64,000 nucleotides of DNA from Bacillus sp. MRMR6 (GCF_001940785.1 NZ_MSLS01000003.1:121235-185234); one strand, 5' to 3'. Counted from the stretch's first letter, positions 33,809 through 45,301 are shown. The notes: generated from the letters alone by a model not told the origin. Translations and numbers: made by a program.

Positions 33809-34180
33809 CTAGTTTGCCTTTTGCGGGATATGTTTGCGCACAGCTGCGCGGATGTCATCAATATCAAATGGCTTAGCAAAGTGAGTAATGGCTCCTAGGT
33901 CCTTGGCTTCCTGAATCATATCCAATTCCCCGTAGGCCGTCATAATAATTACCCGAATATCTGGTTCGATAACCTTCATTCTTTTTAAAATTTCGATACC
34001 ATCCATTCCTGGTATCTTCATATCCAATAGAACGAGATCTGGGTCATGCTTCGTAACAATATCAAGTGCCTGTATTCCGTTTGCTGCCTGAAAGGTTTGA
34101 TACCCCTCTTTTTGAAAAACCTCATTTAATAAAATACGGATTCCAAATTGGTCGTCAACAATTAAAATTTTCTCTTTCAT
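33809..34180 (-). CDS. spo0F: Sporulation phosphorelay response regulator Spo0F
   Basis: Single-domain receiver that takes phosphate from sporulation kinases and hands it to Spo0B, 123 residues. The acidic pocket is DD at 9-10, the phosphorylated Asp is Asp53 in [13 protein letters not shown], the switch Thr is in IIMTAYGE, and Lys is in [12 protein letters not shown]. No output domain follows. It has a sigma-H-like promoter with a Spo0A box upstream. Confidence 0.97.
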   Translation of the reverse strand: MKEKILIVDDQFGIRILLNEVFQKEGYQTFQAANGIQALDIVTKHDPDLVLLDMKIPGMDGIEILKRMKVIEPDIRVIIMTAYGELDMIQEAKDLGAITHFAKPFDIDDIRAAVRKHIPQKAN

Positions 34181-34239
34181 AACTCCACCTCTTCCATTTT
34201 GTTAGAATTTTATTTCCAGATTATCCCCTGTTGATTTCT

Positions 34240-34266
34240 ATTCGACATTACTTCCAAATTACCTCC
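34240..34266 (-). promoter_or_regulatory. Sigma-H promoter with overlapping Spo0A box, upstream of spo0F
   Basis: Minus-strand GGAGGTAAT (34258-34266), an 11-bp spacer and GTCGAAT (34240-34246) fit the sigma-H pattern RnAGGAwww / RnnGAAT. The -10 overlaps a perfect TGTCGAA Spo0A box (34241-34247). B. subtilis spo0F is known to be under sigma-H and Spo0A control. Confidence 0.7.
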
Positions 34267-34303
34267 TTATTTCCCAGCTTGTTTTGTGTTAATTTATGGT
34301 AAA

Positions 34304-34331
34304 TTGTCTTTTTTCACAGAAAGACTATAAT
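34304..34331 (+). promoter_or_regulatory. Sigma-A promoter of ywjG
   Basis: TTGTCT (34304-34309), 16-bp spacer, TATAAT (34326-34331), then an AAAGGAGG ribosome binding site ahead of the ATG at 34356. Confidence 0.7.
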
Positions 34332-34355
34332 AGACTTGTGTAAAGGAGGTTTAGT

Positions 34356-34874
34356 ATGTTAAAAATGTTTACCACCCAATTAATGGGTTTATTCAAGAGA
34401 ATTGAGGGAAAAGAAGAGTTTGCTTTCGAAGATGGTGCCCGCTTGCTCACCCAGGCTCCTGCTGGTGAAGGATGCATCTATATTTTCGGTGCCAGAGAAA
34501 TGAAGGCAATCGAATCAGAGGCGCTTCAGGGGGCAGAACCTTTAACATCTGCAAAAGTGTTAATGAATGTTGCTGAGTTGACCGACGCAGACCGTGTGTT
34601 ATTGTTTACGCGAACATCTGCCGACCAAGAGGCCATTACTCTGGCAGTGCAGCTTCAGGAGAAAGGGATTCCAATGGTAGCCGTTTCTACTGCAGTCGAA
34701 GATGGACAACTTACCGATTTGGCCGATGTACATATTAATTTACAGCTAAAAAAAGGATTATTGCCAGATGATGAAGGAAACCGCTTTGGCTATCCTGCCT
34801 CGATGGCAGGTTTATATGCTTATTATGGCTTGAAGTTTACGATTGATGAAATTTTAACTGAATATGATCTATAA
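34356..34874 (+). CDS. ywjG: DUF2529 protein YwjG
   Basis: A 172-residue cytosolic protein conserved between spo0F and pyrG in bacilli, transcribed divergently from spo0F. The fold looks like a SIS/GFRP-type Rossmann domain: GEGCIYIFGAREMKAIESEAL, then VLLFTRTSADQEAITLAVQLQEKGIPMVAVST. No active residues can be named. It has its own promoter and terminator. Confidence 0.85.
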   Translation: MLKMFTTQLMGLFKRIEGKEEFAFEDGARLLTQAPAGEGCIYIFGAREMKAIESEALQGAEPLTSAKVLMNVAELTDADRVLLFTRTSADQEAITLAVQLQEKGIPMVAVSTAVEDGQLTDLADVHINLQLKKGLLPDDEGNRFGYPASMAGLYAYYGLKFTIDEILTEYDL

Positions 34875-34902
34875 AACGACTTTTTAAAAGGGTCGTTTTT
34901 TT
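34874..34902 (+). terminator. Terminator of ywjG
   Basis: Stem AAACGAC / GTCGTTT with TTTTTT following, starting at the ywjG stop codon. Confidence 0.8.
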
Positions 34903-34942
34903 GTTTGGAATGGTTTTGGACATTTAGACATTTTTTTCCACA

Positions 34943-34972
34943 CAAAAAACCAGTCCCCTTAAAGAGAACTGG
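34943..34972 (-). terminator. Terminator of pyrG
   Basis: Stem CCAGT-N-CTT / AAG-N-ACTGG followed on the minus strand by TTTTTTG, ten bases beyond the pyrG stop codon. Confidence 0.75.
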
Positions 34973-34982
34973 CCCTCAAAAA

Positions 34983-36593
<1,611 letters not shown>

Positions 36594-36679
36594 CTAAATC
36601 AGTTTGCGCATTTCTTTGTTGGTTTAAGGCTTCTTTTTTAAAAAATTTTTCAATCACAAATAATCGAAAAAAACAAAAA

Positions 36680-36717
36680 AAGCGCCCCCCGCTTACACAC
36701 TGGTAAGGGGAGCGCTT
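36680..36717 (-). promoter_or_regulatory. Attenuator terminator in the pyrG leader
   Basis: Minus-strand stem AAGCGCTCCCC / GGGGGGCGCTT followed by seven T, lying between the pyrG promoter and the gene. Its 5' arm contains the pyrimidine run GCTCCCCTT, which could pair with extra G residues added at the transcript 5' end, opening the gene when CTP is low. This is the arrangement known for B. subtilis pyrG. Confidence 0.85.
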
Positions 36718-36748
36718 GAGTGTTAATGTTTAGCCGTCCTTTTTTAAG

Positions 36749-36790
36749 GAGCCCAAAAAAGATTTTACAAGGCTAGTATTAAAAAGTCAA
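36749..36790 (-). promoter_or_regulatory. pyrG promoter with GGGCTC initiation site
   Basis: Minus-strand TTGACT (36785-36790), 17-bp spacer, TAAAAT (36762-36767), then seven bases to GGGCTC (36749-36754), the same initial transcript that supports reiterative G addition in B. subtilis. The -35 lies just beyond the rpoE stop codon. Confidence 0.82.
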
Positions 36791-36794
36791 GCCA

Positions 36795-37388
36795 TTAAAG
36801 TTTTTCGTCTTCATCCAACTCTAGATTGTCATCCTCATCAAGATCGTCATCCTCGTCATCATCAAGGGCAAATTCGTCATCTTCCTCGATAATTTCCTCA
36901 TCGATCTCTTCTTCGTCATCGTCGTCAAACTCATCGACTGCATCTATGTCTTCCAGGATGTCTTCGTCTTCATCAAGAAGATCATCATCTTCATCCGCAA
37001 AGTCATCAAGATCATCATAATCTTCATCATCGATTTCATCGAAGTCTTCAAGTTCAAGTTCTTCTTCGTCAACAGCCTTCTTCGCCTTTTTCTTCTTAGG
37101 TTTGATCACCGTAACGACTTCTTCCTCTTGCGTATCAACTGGATACCATACACGGAGGCCCCAACGGTTGTCCCCTAGTGAAAGGAAACGGCCATCTATA
37201 TTTATGTCAGTATAAAACTGAGCAATTCTTGACCTAACTTCTTTTTCGCTAAGTTCAGCAGCTCTAGAAACTTCAGTTAATAATTCATGGAAGGAAATTG
37301 CTTGTTTGCTATTTTTTAAAAACTCGTAAGCCATCTCGATCAGAGATAACTCTTTTAATTGCTCTTTTGAGTATTGTTTTAAACTCAA
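36795..37388 (-). CDS. rpoE: RNA polymerase delta subunit
   Basis: Gram-positive RNA polymerase subunit that displaces RNA and helps recycling, 197 residues. The folded HARE-HTH domain covers about 1-90 (YSKEQLKELSLIEMAYEFL, IAQFYTDINIDGRFLSLGDNRWGLRVWYP), then a lysine stretch KPKKKKAKKA and a disordered tail of nearly pure Asp/Glu. I choose the TTG at 37386-37388, eight bases after AAAGGAA; an upstream GTG touches that site. Confidence 0.96.
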   Translation of the reverse strand: MSLKQYSKEQLKELSLIEMAYEFLKNSKQAISFHELLTEVSRAAELSEKEVRSRIAQFYTDINIDGRFLSLGDNRWGLRVWYPVDTQEEEVVTVIKPKKKKAKKAVDEEELELEDFDEIDDEDYDDLDDFADEDDDLLDEDEDILEDIDAVDEFDDDDEEEIDEEIIEEDDEFALDDDEDDDLDEDDNLELDEDEKL

Positions 37389-37505
37389 CTTCGGCACTTC
37401 CTTTCTCTATTTACACCCTGACAGCAAAGCTTACAGCATTCAATCAGGCACCTATAAAAATACATATTCTTCATTATAAACAAAATCCTGCCGTTTATGC
37501 TAGTT

Positions 37506-37703
37506 CTATCTGCTGTTTTGCTTGATTTTTTCCTTTTTTGGCTGTTCGCCATCTGATTTTATCTTTTTCAACTCTTTGATTGCAATGAAAAGGAAGAAGA
37601 GTGCTAGTAGCAGGAAGGAAATTGCGCCTAGGGAATGCTCATAAAGAAAGTATAGCGGCCAAGCAAAAATGATTAACGTATATATGATGGTACTGAGCCT
37701 CAT
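37506..37703 (-). CDS. Small two-helix membrane protein, function unknown
   Basis: A 65-residue open frame from the ATG at 37701-37703 with a GGGTG site. Two hydrophobic helices at about 4-22 (TIIYTLIIFAWPLYFLYEH) and 26-42 (AISFLLLALFFLFIAI) are followed by a Lys-rich cytosolic tail. I do not recognise the family. It lies between icmF and rpoE; nothing in it points to a role in either pathway. Confidence 0.55.
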   Translation of the reverse strand: MRLSTIIYTLIIFAWPLYFLYEHSLGAISFLLLALFFLFIAIKELKKIKSDGEQPKKEKIKQNSR

Positions 37704-37801
37704 TGTCCACACCCGCCAGAACTTAAGAAGTAATTTGCTAGTTAGATTATATAAGATAATGGCCCAATTTTTGCACTTGTTGAAAAATAAATTTTTAACG
37801 A

Positions 37802-37868
37802 GATTGGAGCGAAAGGTGCTTCGCTTTCCGCGGGCGTGCCGCAGAGTCTCGCACCTTTCGCTCCAATC
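37802..37868. repeat. Palindromic repeat with 18-bp perfect arms, 3' of icmF
   Basis: GATTGGAGCGAAAGGTGC (37802-37819) is exactly inverted at 37851-37868 around a 31-bp loop that contains CTTTCCGCGGGC. The same words occur inside the MITE at 56146 and near 58861, so it belongs to that family or is its core. On the minus strand it is followed by T-rich sequence and may end icmF transcription. Confidence 0.8.
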
Positions 37869-37923
37869 AAATAAATTGCACTTTGATAAAGCTGTTCAAC
37901 AGCAATTGGGTCACAGATTTAGA

Positions 37924-40900
37924 TTACATATTTCTTCGATACTGGCCGCCGACTTGGTAGAGGGCTTTGGTGATTTGGCCAAGGCTTGCCACTTTTACTG
38001 TTTCCATTAATTCGGCAAATATGTTGCCGTTGTTGACGGCGGCAAGCTTTAGGCGTTTGAGTGCTTCTGCTGTTTCTTGTTTGTGGGCTTCCTGGAAGGC
38101 ACGCAGATTGTGAATCTGCAATTCCTTTTCTTCTAGGGATGCCCTTGCAAGTTCCATGTTGTTGACGTCGTCTTCTGAAGGTGGATTTGGATTCAAGTAC
38201 GTATTAACGCCAATGATTGGCAGCTCACCTGTATGCTTTTTCATTTCATAATACATCGACTCATCCTGGATTTTACCACGCTGGTATTGGGTTTCCATCG
38301 AGCCAAGCACACCACCGCGGTCATTCAGGCGTTCAAATTCCTGCAGAACCGCCTCTTCTACTAGGTCGGTCAGTTCGTCGACGATAAACGAGCCCTGCAA
38401 CGGATTTTCATTTTTCGTTAGTCCGTGCTCTTTTGTGATAATCATTTGAATTGCCATTGCGCGGCGAACCGATTCCTCTGTTGGTGTCGTAATTGCTTCG
38501 TCATATGCGTTGGTATGAAGTGAATTACAGTTATCCTGCAAGGCCATCAATGCCTGCAGTGTTGTTCTAATATCATTAAAGTCGATTTCCTGCGCATGCA
38601 AAGAACGGCCGGAGGTTTGAATATGATACTTTAGCTTTTGGCTTCGCTCATTTGCACCATACTTATCACGCATCACCGTGGCCCAAATTCTCCTGGCTAC
38701 TCGCCCAATGACCGTATACTCCGGATCTAAACCATTTGAGAAGAAGAAGGAAAGGTTTGGCGCAAAATCATCAATATGCATGCCGCGGCTCAAATAGTAT
38801 TCCACATAGGTGAACCCATTAGATAACGTAAAGGCCAGCTGCGAAATCGGGTTCGCTCCTGCTTCGGCAATATGGTATCCAGAAATCGAAACAGAGTAAT
38901 AATTACGCACTTGATGATCAATGAAATATTGCTGAATATCACCCATCATTCGCAGCGCAAATTCTGTTGAAAAAATACAGGTGTTTTGTCCCTGGTCTTC
39001 TTTTAGAATATCAGCCTGTACGGTTCCTCGAACTGTTTTTAACGTATAAGCCTTCACTTCAGCAAATTCTTCAACCGTCAGCATCCGCCCAAGCTCTTCC
39101 TCTCTGTTCTTCACCTGCTGGTCAATTGCCGTGTTCATGAACATCGCCAAAATAATCGGTGCAGGACCGTTAATCGTCATCGAGACGGATGTTGATGGTT
39201 GGCAGAGGTCAAAGCCAGCATACAGCTTTTTCATATCATCGAGTGTACAAACGCTGACGCCGGACTCGCCAACCTTTCCGAAAATATCTGGGCGGTAATC
39301 CGGATCCTCACCATATAAGGTTACGGAATCAAACGCCGTACTTAAACGTTTAGCCGAATCATCCTTTGATAAATAGTGGAACCTTCGATTGGTTCTATCC
39401 GGAGTTCCCTCGCCTGCAAATTGCCGCTTCGGATCCTCGCCCTCACGCTTGAACGGGAATACTCCTGCCGTATAGGGGAAGTTTCCAGGAAGATTTTCAC
39501 GGTACACCCAGCGGATAATTTCACCGTAATCTTTATACTTCGGCAAAGCCACCTTAGGAATATCAATCCCTGAAAGGCTCTTTGTTTTTAAGACTGTAAT
39601 AATATCTTTATCACGAATACGCGTGATAAATTGGTTGCTGCTGTATGCCTCTTTCGTTTTTTCCCAACCACTGAGGATTTTCTTCGATTCAGGTGTCAAC
39701 TTTGCTTCTGTTTCCTCTTTGAGCGCTGTTAACGCTGCTAAAACAGCAGCATTAGCTCCGCTTTCTTTTACGGCTAGAATGGCACCCTCAAGCTGGAATA
39801 ATTTCCGGGAAATATTCGCCTGCTCTTCGGAAGCCTTATGGTAGCGCCGGACCGTTTCGGAAATTTCCCGAAGATAATAACGTCGGTCCGTGGGGATGAT
39901 CACATTTTGTTTTTCAACCACTACATTTTTTGAAAAAGAGGTCACCCAATCCGTTCCGACTTTTTCATTCATTTTTTCTATTAATACAGCAAATAAAGCA
40001 TTTGTACCCGGGTCATTGAATTGACTCGCAATCGTACCGTATACAGGCATTTCCGAAGGATCCTTTTCAAACAGCATATGGCTGCGCTGATACTGCTTTT
40101 GCACCTGACTTCTAGCATCCTCTGAACCCTTGCGCTCAAATTTATTAATGACAATTAAATCAGCAAAATCAATCATGTCAATCTTCTCAAGCTGTGAAGG
40201 AGCCCCAAACTCACTCGTCATCACATAAAGGGACATGTCGCAGATTTCGGTAATCTCAGCATCACCTTGACCAATTCCACTTGTTTCCACGATGACAAGG
40301 TCAAAGCCTGCCGCCTTCACAACGGATACGGCATCCTTAATGGCCAGCGACAATTCATTTCTCGATGCCCTTGTTGCCAGGCTTCGCATATACACATTGG
40401 GGTTGAAAATGGCATTCATTCGAATTCGGTCACCTAGTAAGGCCCCGCCTGTTTTTTGCTTTGTTGGGTCAACAGAAAGAATCGCAACCTTTTTAGCAGG
40501 AAACTCATTAATAAACCGACGAATCAATTCATCTGTTAACGAGCTTTTTCCAGCACCGCCTGTTCCAGTAATCCCGACAACCGGAACTTCCTGTGACATC
40601 GTTTTAACTTTTTCAAGCAGGCTTTCCGCCGCTGCTGCCGCTTCACGTTTTTTATCAACATGTAGCTCGGCAATCGTAATCAGCTTCGCAATGGCATTAA
40701 CATCGCCCGTTGGCAGCTTTTCAATCTGCTCGGTTGCATCCGTTGTAACGGTAGGGAAATCACACTCCTCGAGCATGCGATTAATCATCCCCTGCAAACC
40801 CATTGTTCTGCCATCTTCAGGTGAGAAAATCCAAGCAATTCCATAGTCATGGAGCTCCTTGATCTCACGAGGGATAATCACTCCGCCGCCGCCGCCATAA

Positions 40901-41190
40901 ATGCGGATGTTCGGAGCACCTTTTTCCTTCAATAACTCGTACATATATTTAAAGTACTCTACGTGTCCACCCTGATAAGAAGAAATCGCAATCCCTTGTG
41001 CATCCTCTTGTATCGCTGCGTTTACAACCTCCTCAACCGAGCGATTATGGCCTAAATGAATGACCTCTGCTCCGCTCGCCTGGAGGATTCTTCTCATAAT
41101 ATTAATTGAAGCATCGTGACCATCAAACAAACTCGAAGCCGTCACAAAGCGGACATGATGCTTCGGTCGATAAATTTCCGTTGTCGTCAT
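37924..41190 (-). CDS. icmF: Fused isobutyryl-CoA mutase IcmF
   Basis: Adenosylcobalamin-dependent isomerase interconverting isobutyryl-CoA and n-butyryl-CoA, with its own G-protein chaperone. The 1088-residue chain has the B12-binding domain first (DGHDASIN with the cobalt-ligand His25 and later [13 protein letters not shown]), then a MeaB-like GTPase at about 200-480 ([30 protein letters not shown]), a linker, and the substrate-binding mutase barrel from about 560 ([30 protein letters not shown]). The ATG at 41188-41190 has a GGGGGAGAAGG site. It is the last gene of the acyl-CoA cluster, so butyryl or isobutyryl units can enter beta-oxidation. Confidence 0.96.
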   Translation of the reverse strand: MTTTEIYRPKHHVRFVTASSLFDGHDASINIMRRILQASGAEVIHLGHNRSVEEVVNAAIQEDAQGIAISSYQGGHVEYFKYMYELLKEKGAPNIRIYGGGGGVIIPREIKELHDYGIAWIFSPEDGRTMGLQGMINRMLEECDFPTVTTDATEQIEKLPTGDVNAIAKLITIAELHVDKKREAAAAAESLLEKVKTMSQEVPVVGITGTGGAGKSSLTDELIRRFINEFPAKKVAILSVDPTKQKTGGALLGDRIRMNAIFNPNVYMRSLATRASRNELSLAIKDAVSVVKAAGFDLVIVETSGIGQGDAEITEICDMSLYVMTSEFGAPSQLEKIDMIDFADLIVINKFERKGSEDARSQVQKQYQRSHMLFEKDPSEMPVYGTIASQFNDPGTNALFAVLIEKMNEKVGTDWVTSFSKNVVVEKQNVIIPTDRRYYLREISETVRRYHKASEEQANISRKLFQLEGAILAVKESGANAAVLAALTALKEETEAKLTPESKKILSGWEKTKEAYSSNQFITRIRDKDIITVLKTKSLSGIDIPKVALPKYKDYGEIIRWVYRENLPGNFPYTAGVFPFKREGEDPKRQFAGEGTPDRTNRRFHYLSKDDSAKRLSTAFDSVTLYGEDPDYRPDIFGKVGESGVSVCTLDDMKKLYAGFDLCQPSTSVSMTINGPAPIILAMFMNTAIDQQVKNREEELGRMLTVEEFAEVKAYTLKTVRGTVQADILKEDQGQNTCIFSTEFALRMMGDIQQYFIDHQVRNYYSVSISGYHIAEAGANPISQLAFTLSNGFTYVEYYLSRGMHIDDFAPNLSFFFSNGLDPEYTVIGRVARRIWATVMRDKYGANERSQKLKYHIQTSGRSLHAQEIDFNDIRTTLQALMALQDNCNSLHTNAYDEAITTPTEESVRRAMAIQMIITKEHGLTKNENPLQGSFIVDELTDLVEEAVLQEFERLNDRGGVLGSMETQYQRGKIQDESMYYEMKKHTGELPIIGVNTYLNPNPPSEDDVNNMELARASLEEKELQIHNLRAFQEAHKQETAEALKRLKLAAVNNGNIFAELMETVKVASLGQITKALYQVGGQYRRNM

Positions 41191-41244
41191 CCTTCTCCCC
41201 CTCATTTGAAACAGGCAGGGTGCTAGGTGAGCACCCGCATTGTA

Positions 41245-41889
41245 TTAATGTTCCGAATTCCCTTTGTTCATGTTTGTCAGTCCGGTAATTAAAAGATTGG
41301 TTTGAAGCTCAATGTATTCTTCGAGCGTAAATGATTTTTGCAGTGCCCAGCGGCGGAAGCTCCACATTTGTCCCTCGACAATGATATTGTGGGAAATGAT
41401 TTTCACCTGCTCATCTGTTAAATGGAGCTCGCCATTTTCCACACAGAGCGTCAGAAGCTTTTCAAACATCCCTGCCATTTGTAATTCCTTCTTCAACACA
41501 TATGGAAGGGCATCCTTTGTCAGTGACTTCGCTTCTTGGTACATGACCAGAACTTCAGCCTGCATTTCATCGATAACTCGGAAATAGTTGGCAATCCCCT
41601 GCTTCAGGCTCTTTAATGTGCCTTGCTTCTGCTCTAGGTCCTGCTGAAGCCGCTCGCTGACATGGTCATAAATACTATCGCAAACGAGGTATAAGACATC
41701 TTCCTTCGTTCGGATATATTCGTATAACGTCCCGATGCTAAAACCGGCCGCTTTGGCAATTTCACGTGTAGTCGTTCGATGAAATCCTTTTTCTTTAAAA
41801 AGAGCAACGGCCCCTTTGATCATTTGATTTCGTCTTCTTTGCACAAGGCGTTCGTCTTTAACCGAAGCATGTACTTCCCGCTTTTTCAT
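41245..41889 (-). CDS. TetR-family regulator of the acyl-CoA cluster
   Basis: A 214-residue repressor. The helix-turn-helix is at about 20-65 (RRRNQMIKGAVALFKEKGFHRTTTREIAKAAGFSIGTLYEYIRTKEDVLY); the rest is a helical ligand-binding and dimer domain. It is encoded between an acyl-CoA dehydrogenase and icmF, in the same direction and 30 bp after the former, so an acyl-CoA ligand and local control are likely, as for FadR. Two related 14-bp dyads upstream of fadF and of the thiolase gene are candidate sites. Confidence 0.88.
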   Translation of the reverse strand: MKKREVHASVKDERLVQRRRNQMIKGAVALFKEKGFHRTTTREIAKAAGFSIGTLYEYIRTKEDVLYLVCDSIYDHVSERLQQDLEQKQGTLKSLKQGIANYFRVIDEMQAEVLVMYQEAKSLTKDALPYVLKKELQMAGMFEKLLTLCVENGELHLTDEQVKIISHNIIVEGQMWSFRRWALQKSFTLEEYIELQTNLLITGLTNMNKGNSEH

Positions 41890-41918
41890 CCCCTATCAAA
41901 CCGCCTTTGTTCTACAAT

Positions 41919-43061
41919 TCAATTATTTGTTATCATCCTTGAGATAACAAGGCGTTGAATTTCCTGTGTTCCCTCATAAATTTGTGTGATTTTCGCATCG
42001 CGCATGTAGCGTTCTACCGGATAATCCTTTGTATAGCCATAGCCGCCAAAGACCTGAACCGCCTCCGTTGTCACCTTCATCGCTGTGTCACCAGCAAGTA
42101 ATTTAGACATCGCAGATTCTTTACCGTACGGCAGGCCCTCCGACTCTAACCATGCTGCTTGGTAGGTTAATAGCCTAGACGCTTCAATACTTGTTGCCAT
42201 ATCGGCAAGCTTAAAGGCAATTCCTTGATTGGCAGCAATCGGTTTGCCAAATTGCTGGCGCTCTTTTGCATAGTCGACCGCAGCGTCTAACGCACCTTGA
42301 GCAATTCCGACTGCTTGTGCGGCGATGCCGTTGCGGCCGCCATCAAGGGTCATCATCGCAATTTTAAAACCTTCTCCCTCCGCGCCAAGCCTATTTACGA
42401 CAGGCACCTTGCAATCTTCAAAAATAATTTCCGTTGTTGGTGATGAGCGAATGCCAAGCTTCTTTTCTTTCTTCCCAACCGAGAACCCTGGGAAGCCGCT
42501 TTCGACGATGAACGCTGTTGTTCCTTTTTGCTTACTTGATGGGTCTGTTAAAGCGAAAACCACATAGATTTCTGCCTCGCCGCCGTTTGTGATGAAAATT
42601 TTTGAGCCATTAAGGACGTAATGATCTCCTTCTAAACGAGCCATCGTTCTCATCCCGCCTGCATCTGAACCGCTTCCCGGCTCTGTTAAGCCGTAAGCAC
42701 CGATTTTCTTCCCCTCTGCCATCGGGCGTAAATAGGTTTGTTTTTGTTCCTCAGAGCCGAATTTGTAAATCGGCCAGCCTGCCAGTGAAGTATGAGCAGA
42801 TAGCGTTACACCGATGCTGGCATCTACACGAGAAAGTTCTTCTACTGCGATGCAATATGCCAAATAATCACTGCCGATGCCGCCGTACTCTTCCGGCCAT
42901 GGAATACCCGTTAATCCTAACTCTGCCATTTGATCGAAAATCTCACGATCAAAGCGCTCCTCCTCATCCCGTTCCGCGGCGGTCGGTGCAACCTCGTTTC
43001 GAGCAAAATCACGCACCATTTTTCTAATCATTTCATGCTCTTCAGACAATCGAAAGTTCAT
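41919..43061 (-). CDS. Acyl-CoA dehydrogenase (copy 1)
   Basis: FAD enzyme making trans-2-enoyl-CoA, 380 residues from the ATG at 43059-43061 after AGGAGG. N-terminal helices begin [26 protein letters not shown]; the flavin-sheet motifs are [15 protein letters not shown] and the FITNGG segment; the catalytic Glu is in [18 protein letters not shown] near the end. It is closely related to the gene 200 bp upstream but the two differ enough to have separate chain-length or branched-chain preference. Electrons would pass via ETF to FadF. Confidence 0.95.
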   Translation of the reverse strand: MNFRLSEEHEMIRKMVRDFARNEVAPTAAERDEEERFDREIFDQMAELGLTGIPWPEEYGGIGSDYLAYCIAVEELSRVDASIGVTLSAHTSLAGWPIYKFGSEEQKQTYLRPMAEGKKIGAYGLTEPGSGSDAGGMRTMARLEGDHYVLNGSKIFITNGGEAEIYVVFALTDPSSKQKGTTAFIVESGFPGFSVGKKEKKLGIRSSPTTEIIFEDCKVPVVNRLGAEGEGFKIAMMTLDGGRNGIAAQAVGIAQGALDAAVDYAKERQQFGKPIAANQGIAFKLADMATSIEASRLLTYQAAWLESEGLPYGKESAMSKLLAGDTAMKVTTEAVQVFGGYGYTKDYPVERYMRDAKITQIYEGTQEIQRLVISRMITNN

Positions 43062-43103
43062 AATGGGAGTCCTCCTAATGTTTAAAGTACACAAATTCGT
43101 ATT

Positions 43104-43237
43104 TCTACAAATTTTAGGTCTATATCAACAAATTCTGGATCGATATCAACAAATTTTAGGTCTATATCTACAAATTCCGGACCGATATCAACAAATTTTA
43201 GGTCTATATCTACAAATTCCGGTCTACATTCTACAAA
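43104..43237. repeat. Tandem array of 21-bp repeats between the two acyl-CoA dehydrogenase genes
   Basis: Six full 21-bp units begin at 43104, 43125, 43146, 43167, 43188 and 43209, with a partial seventh from 43230. The core is TCWACAAATT followed by a variable purine-rich half ending in a CTATA or CGATA. Types alternate (ATTTTAGGTC and ATTCCGGxCC). There are no spacers, so it is not a CRISPR. Twenty-one bases equals two helical turns. Confidence 0.88.
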
Positions 43238-43258
43238 AAATTGAATATACCCAAGAAG

Positions 43259-44389
43259 TTAAAGATATTTACTAATAACAATCCGCTGAATCTCGCTTGT
43301 GCCCTCGTAGATTTCGGTTATTTTCGCATCACGGAAGTAGCGCTCCACCGGGTATTCCTCTGTATAGCCGTAGCCTCCGAAAACTTGTACCGCTTCTATG
43401 GCCACCTCTACCGCTGTCTTTGAGGCATATAATTTTGCCATTGAAGCTTCTTTTCCACATTCCAGCCCTTTCGACCGCAGATCTGCAGCCCGGTAGAGTA
43501 GTAGTTTTGCCGCCTCAACATTCGTTGCCATATCAGCAAGCTTAAAGCCGATGCCTTGCTGAACCGCAATCGGTTTGCCAAATTGCTGGCGCTCTTTAGC
43601 GTAGCCGGTTGCTGCGTCTAAGGCTGCTTCTGCAATCCCAAGTGCCTGTGCAGCAATGCCGATTCGACCGACATTTAGATTCGCCATCGCAATTTTAAAG
43701 CCCTCTCCCTCTTGGCCAAGAAGATTTGCTGCTGGTACTCTCATATCTTCAAACGTTAGCTGTACGGTTCTCGAGCCATGTAATCCCATTTTGTGTTCGT
43801 CTTTACCGATGACAAAGCCAGGTGTATTTTTTTCAACAATAAAGCATGAGATCCCTTTGGCACCAAGCTCTGGATTGGTTGAAGCAAATACAATATACAC
43901 ATCTGCTTCCCCGCCATTTGTTATAAACATCTTCGAGCCGTTGATCACATAATGGTCAGCATCACGTACCGCTCGTGATTTCAAGCTCGCAGCATCAGAG
44001 CCCGAACTGGCTTCTGTTAAACAAAAGGCACCTAAATATTCGCCTGATGCAAGCTTTGGGACAAACCGCTGTTTTTGTTCTTCCGTGCCAAAATAAAGAA
44101 TCGGGTTGGTGCCGACACTTGTATGCACAGACAAGATTACACCGACCGTGGCACTCACCCTCGATAATTCATTAATGGCAATAATATAGGAGGTAAAATC
44201 CATTTCAGCTCCGCCGTACTTTTCAGGGACCGGAATGCCCATCAAACCGAGTTCACCCATTTTACGAAGAATTTCACGGGGAAACTCACCTTTTTCCATT
44301 CTATCTATAAAGGGAGCAATCTCATTTTCTGCGAAATCACGAACCATCTTCCGCATCATTTCCTGCTCTTCTGTGAATGTAAGCTTCAT
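43259..44389 (-). CDS. Acyl-CoA dehydrogenase (copy 2)
   Basis: A 376-residue member of the same family ([41 protein letters not shown], catalytic Glu in [20 protein letters not shown]). The ATG at 44387-44389 follows GGGAAGGGAG; a 33-residue upstream open frame is inside the end of hbd and is rejected. It stands 20 bp after hbd. Of the two copies this looks more like a butyryl-CoA (short-chain) dehydrogenase, judged by memory of family sequences only. Confidence 0.94.
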   Translation of the reverse strand: MKLTFTEEQEMMRKMVRDFAENEIAPFIDRMEKGEFPREILRKMGELGLMGIPVPEKYGGAEMDFTSYIIAINELSRVSATVGVILSVHTSVGTNPILYFGTEEQKQRFVPKLASGEYLGAFCLTEASSGSDAASLKSRAVRDADHYVINGSKMFITNGGEADVYIVFASTNPELGAKGISCFIVEKNTPGFVIGKDEHKMGLHGSRTVQLTFEDMRVPAANLLGQEGEGFKIAMANLNVGRIGIAAQALGIAEAALDAATGYAKERQQFGKPIAVQQGIGFKLADMATNVEAAKLLLYRAADLRSKGLECGKEASMAKLYASKTAVEVAIEAVQVFGGYGYTEEYPVERYFRDAKITEIYEGTSEIQRIVISKYL

Positions 44390-44409
44390 ATCTTTCTCCC
44401 TTCCCGAGG

Positions 44410-45261
44410 TCACTCGTAAATATAAAAACCGCGTCCTGATTTCTTTCCGAGCCAGCCGGCTTTTACATATTTCCGAAGCAGCGGGCATGGGCGGTACTTG
44501 TCATCACCGAAGCCTTCATGCAAGGTTTCCATAATATATAGACAAGTATCTAAGCCGATAAAATCAGCAAGCGTTAACGGCCCCATTGGGTGGTTCATTC
44601 CCAGTTTCATTACCTCGTCAATCGCTTCCTTCGTCGCCACACCTTCATAGAGCGTATAAATCGCTTCATTAATCATCGGCAAAAGTATTCGGTTGGAAAC
44701 AAAGCCCGGATAGTCATTGACCTCCACAGGTACCTTGCCAATTGTTTTCGTCATATCTTCAATGACTTGATAAACGTCATCCGCTGTCGCTAAGCCGCGG
44801 ATAATTTCAACTAGTTTCATCACTGGTACTGGATTCATGAAATGCATACCAATCACTTTTTCTGGACGATTAGTTGCCGCGGCAATTTCTGTGATCGGCA
44901 AGGAGGAGGTGTTAGACGCCAAAATGGCATGTGGAGCTGCAATTTCATCTAATTGCGCAAAAATCTTTGTTTTGATTTCCATATTTTCAACAGCTGCTTC
45001 AATTACAAGATCGACCCCGCTGGCATCATTCAGGTCTGTGGAAGCGGTAATCCGACTAAGAATTTCTTGCTTTTCTGCATCTGTCATACGCCCTTTGTCA
45101 ACATTGCGTGATAAGTTTTTGTTGATTACAGATAAACCGCGCTCCACAAACTCTAGTTTCAAGTCATTGAGTGTAACCTGATAGCCTGCCTGCGCGCACA
45201 CCTGGGCAATCCCAGACCCCATTTGACCCGCACCGATTACTAAAATCTTATCAACCTTCAT
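44410..45261 (-). CDS. hbd: 3-hydroxybutyryl-CoA dehydrogenase
   Basis: NAD(P)-dependent 3-hydroxyacyl-CoA dehydrogenase, 283 residues. The dinucleotide fold starts [21 protein letters not shown], the active-site region is [17 protein letters not shown] with the catalytic His, and the dimer domain follows [14 protein letters not shown]. subtilis MmgB is of this type. It sits between the thiolase and acyl-CoA dehydrogenase genes, completing short-chain beta-oxidation except for a crotonase, which is not in the window. Confidence 0.96.
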   Translation of the reverse strand: MKVDKILVIGAGQMGSGIAQVCAQAGYQVTLNDLKLEFVERGLSVINKNLSRNVDKGRMTDAEKQEILSRITASTDLNDASGVDLVIEAAVENMEIKTKIFAQLDEIAAPHAILASNTSSLPITEIAAATNRPEKVIGMHFMNPVPVMKLVEIIRGLATADDVYQVIEDMTKTIGKVPVEVNDYPGFVSNRILLPMINEAIYTLYEGVATKEAIDEVMKLGMNHPMGPLTLADFIGLDTCLYIMETLHEGFGDDKYRPCPLLRKYVKAGWLGKKSGRGFYIYE

Positions 45262-45277
45262 TTCTTCCCCTCCAATA

Positions 45278-45301
45278 GGGGTCAGAAAAAATTCTGACCC
45301 C
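45278..45301. repeat. Perfect hairpin GGGGTCAGAA / TTCTGACCCC between thiolase and hbd
   Basis: Ten-base arms around a four-base A-rich loop. There is no U tract beside it, so it is probably an intercistronic hairpin. Short GGGGTCAGA palindromes of this kind are often found as dispersed REP-like repeats in bacilli. Confidence 0.6.

Noticed and set aside
36826..37020. Serine-rich plus-strand open frame
   Set aside because: It is the antisense of the Asp/Glu tail of rpoE, where GAT/GAA codons read as serine codons on the other strand.
43104..43237. Possible CRISPR array
   Set aside because: The units are directly joined without spacers, only 21 bp long and partly degenerate; no cas genes are near.
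43063..43275. A 70-residue plus-strand open frame with repeated YQQILGLYLQI units
   Set aside because: It is simply the 21-bp tandem array read in one frame (21 is a multiple of three), lies between minus-strand genes and has no conserved family look.
44390..44488. N-terminal extension of acyl-CoA dehydrogenase copy 2
   Set aside because: It lies within the end of hbd in another frame, while a good ribosome binding site precedes the internal ATG.
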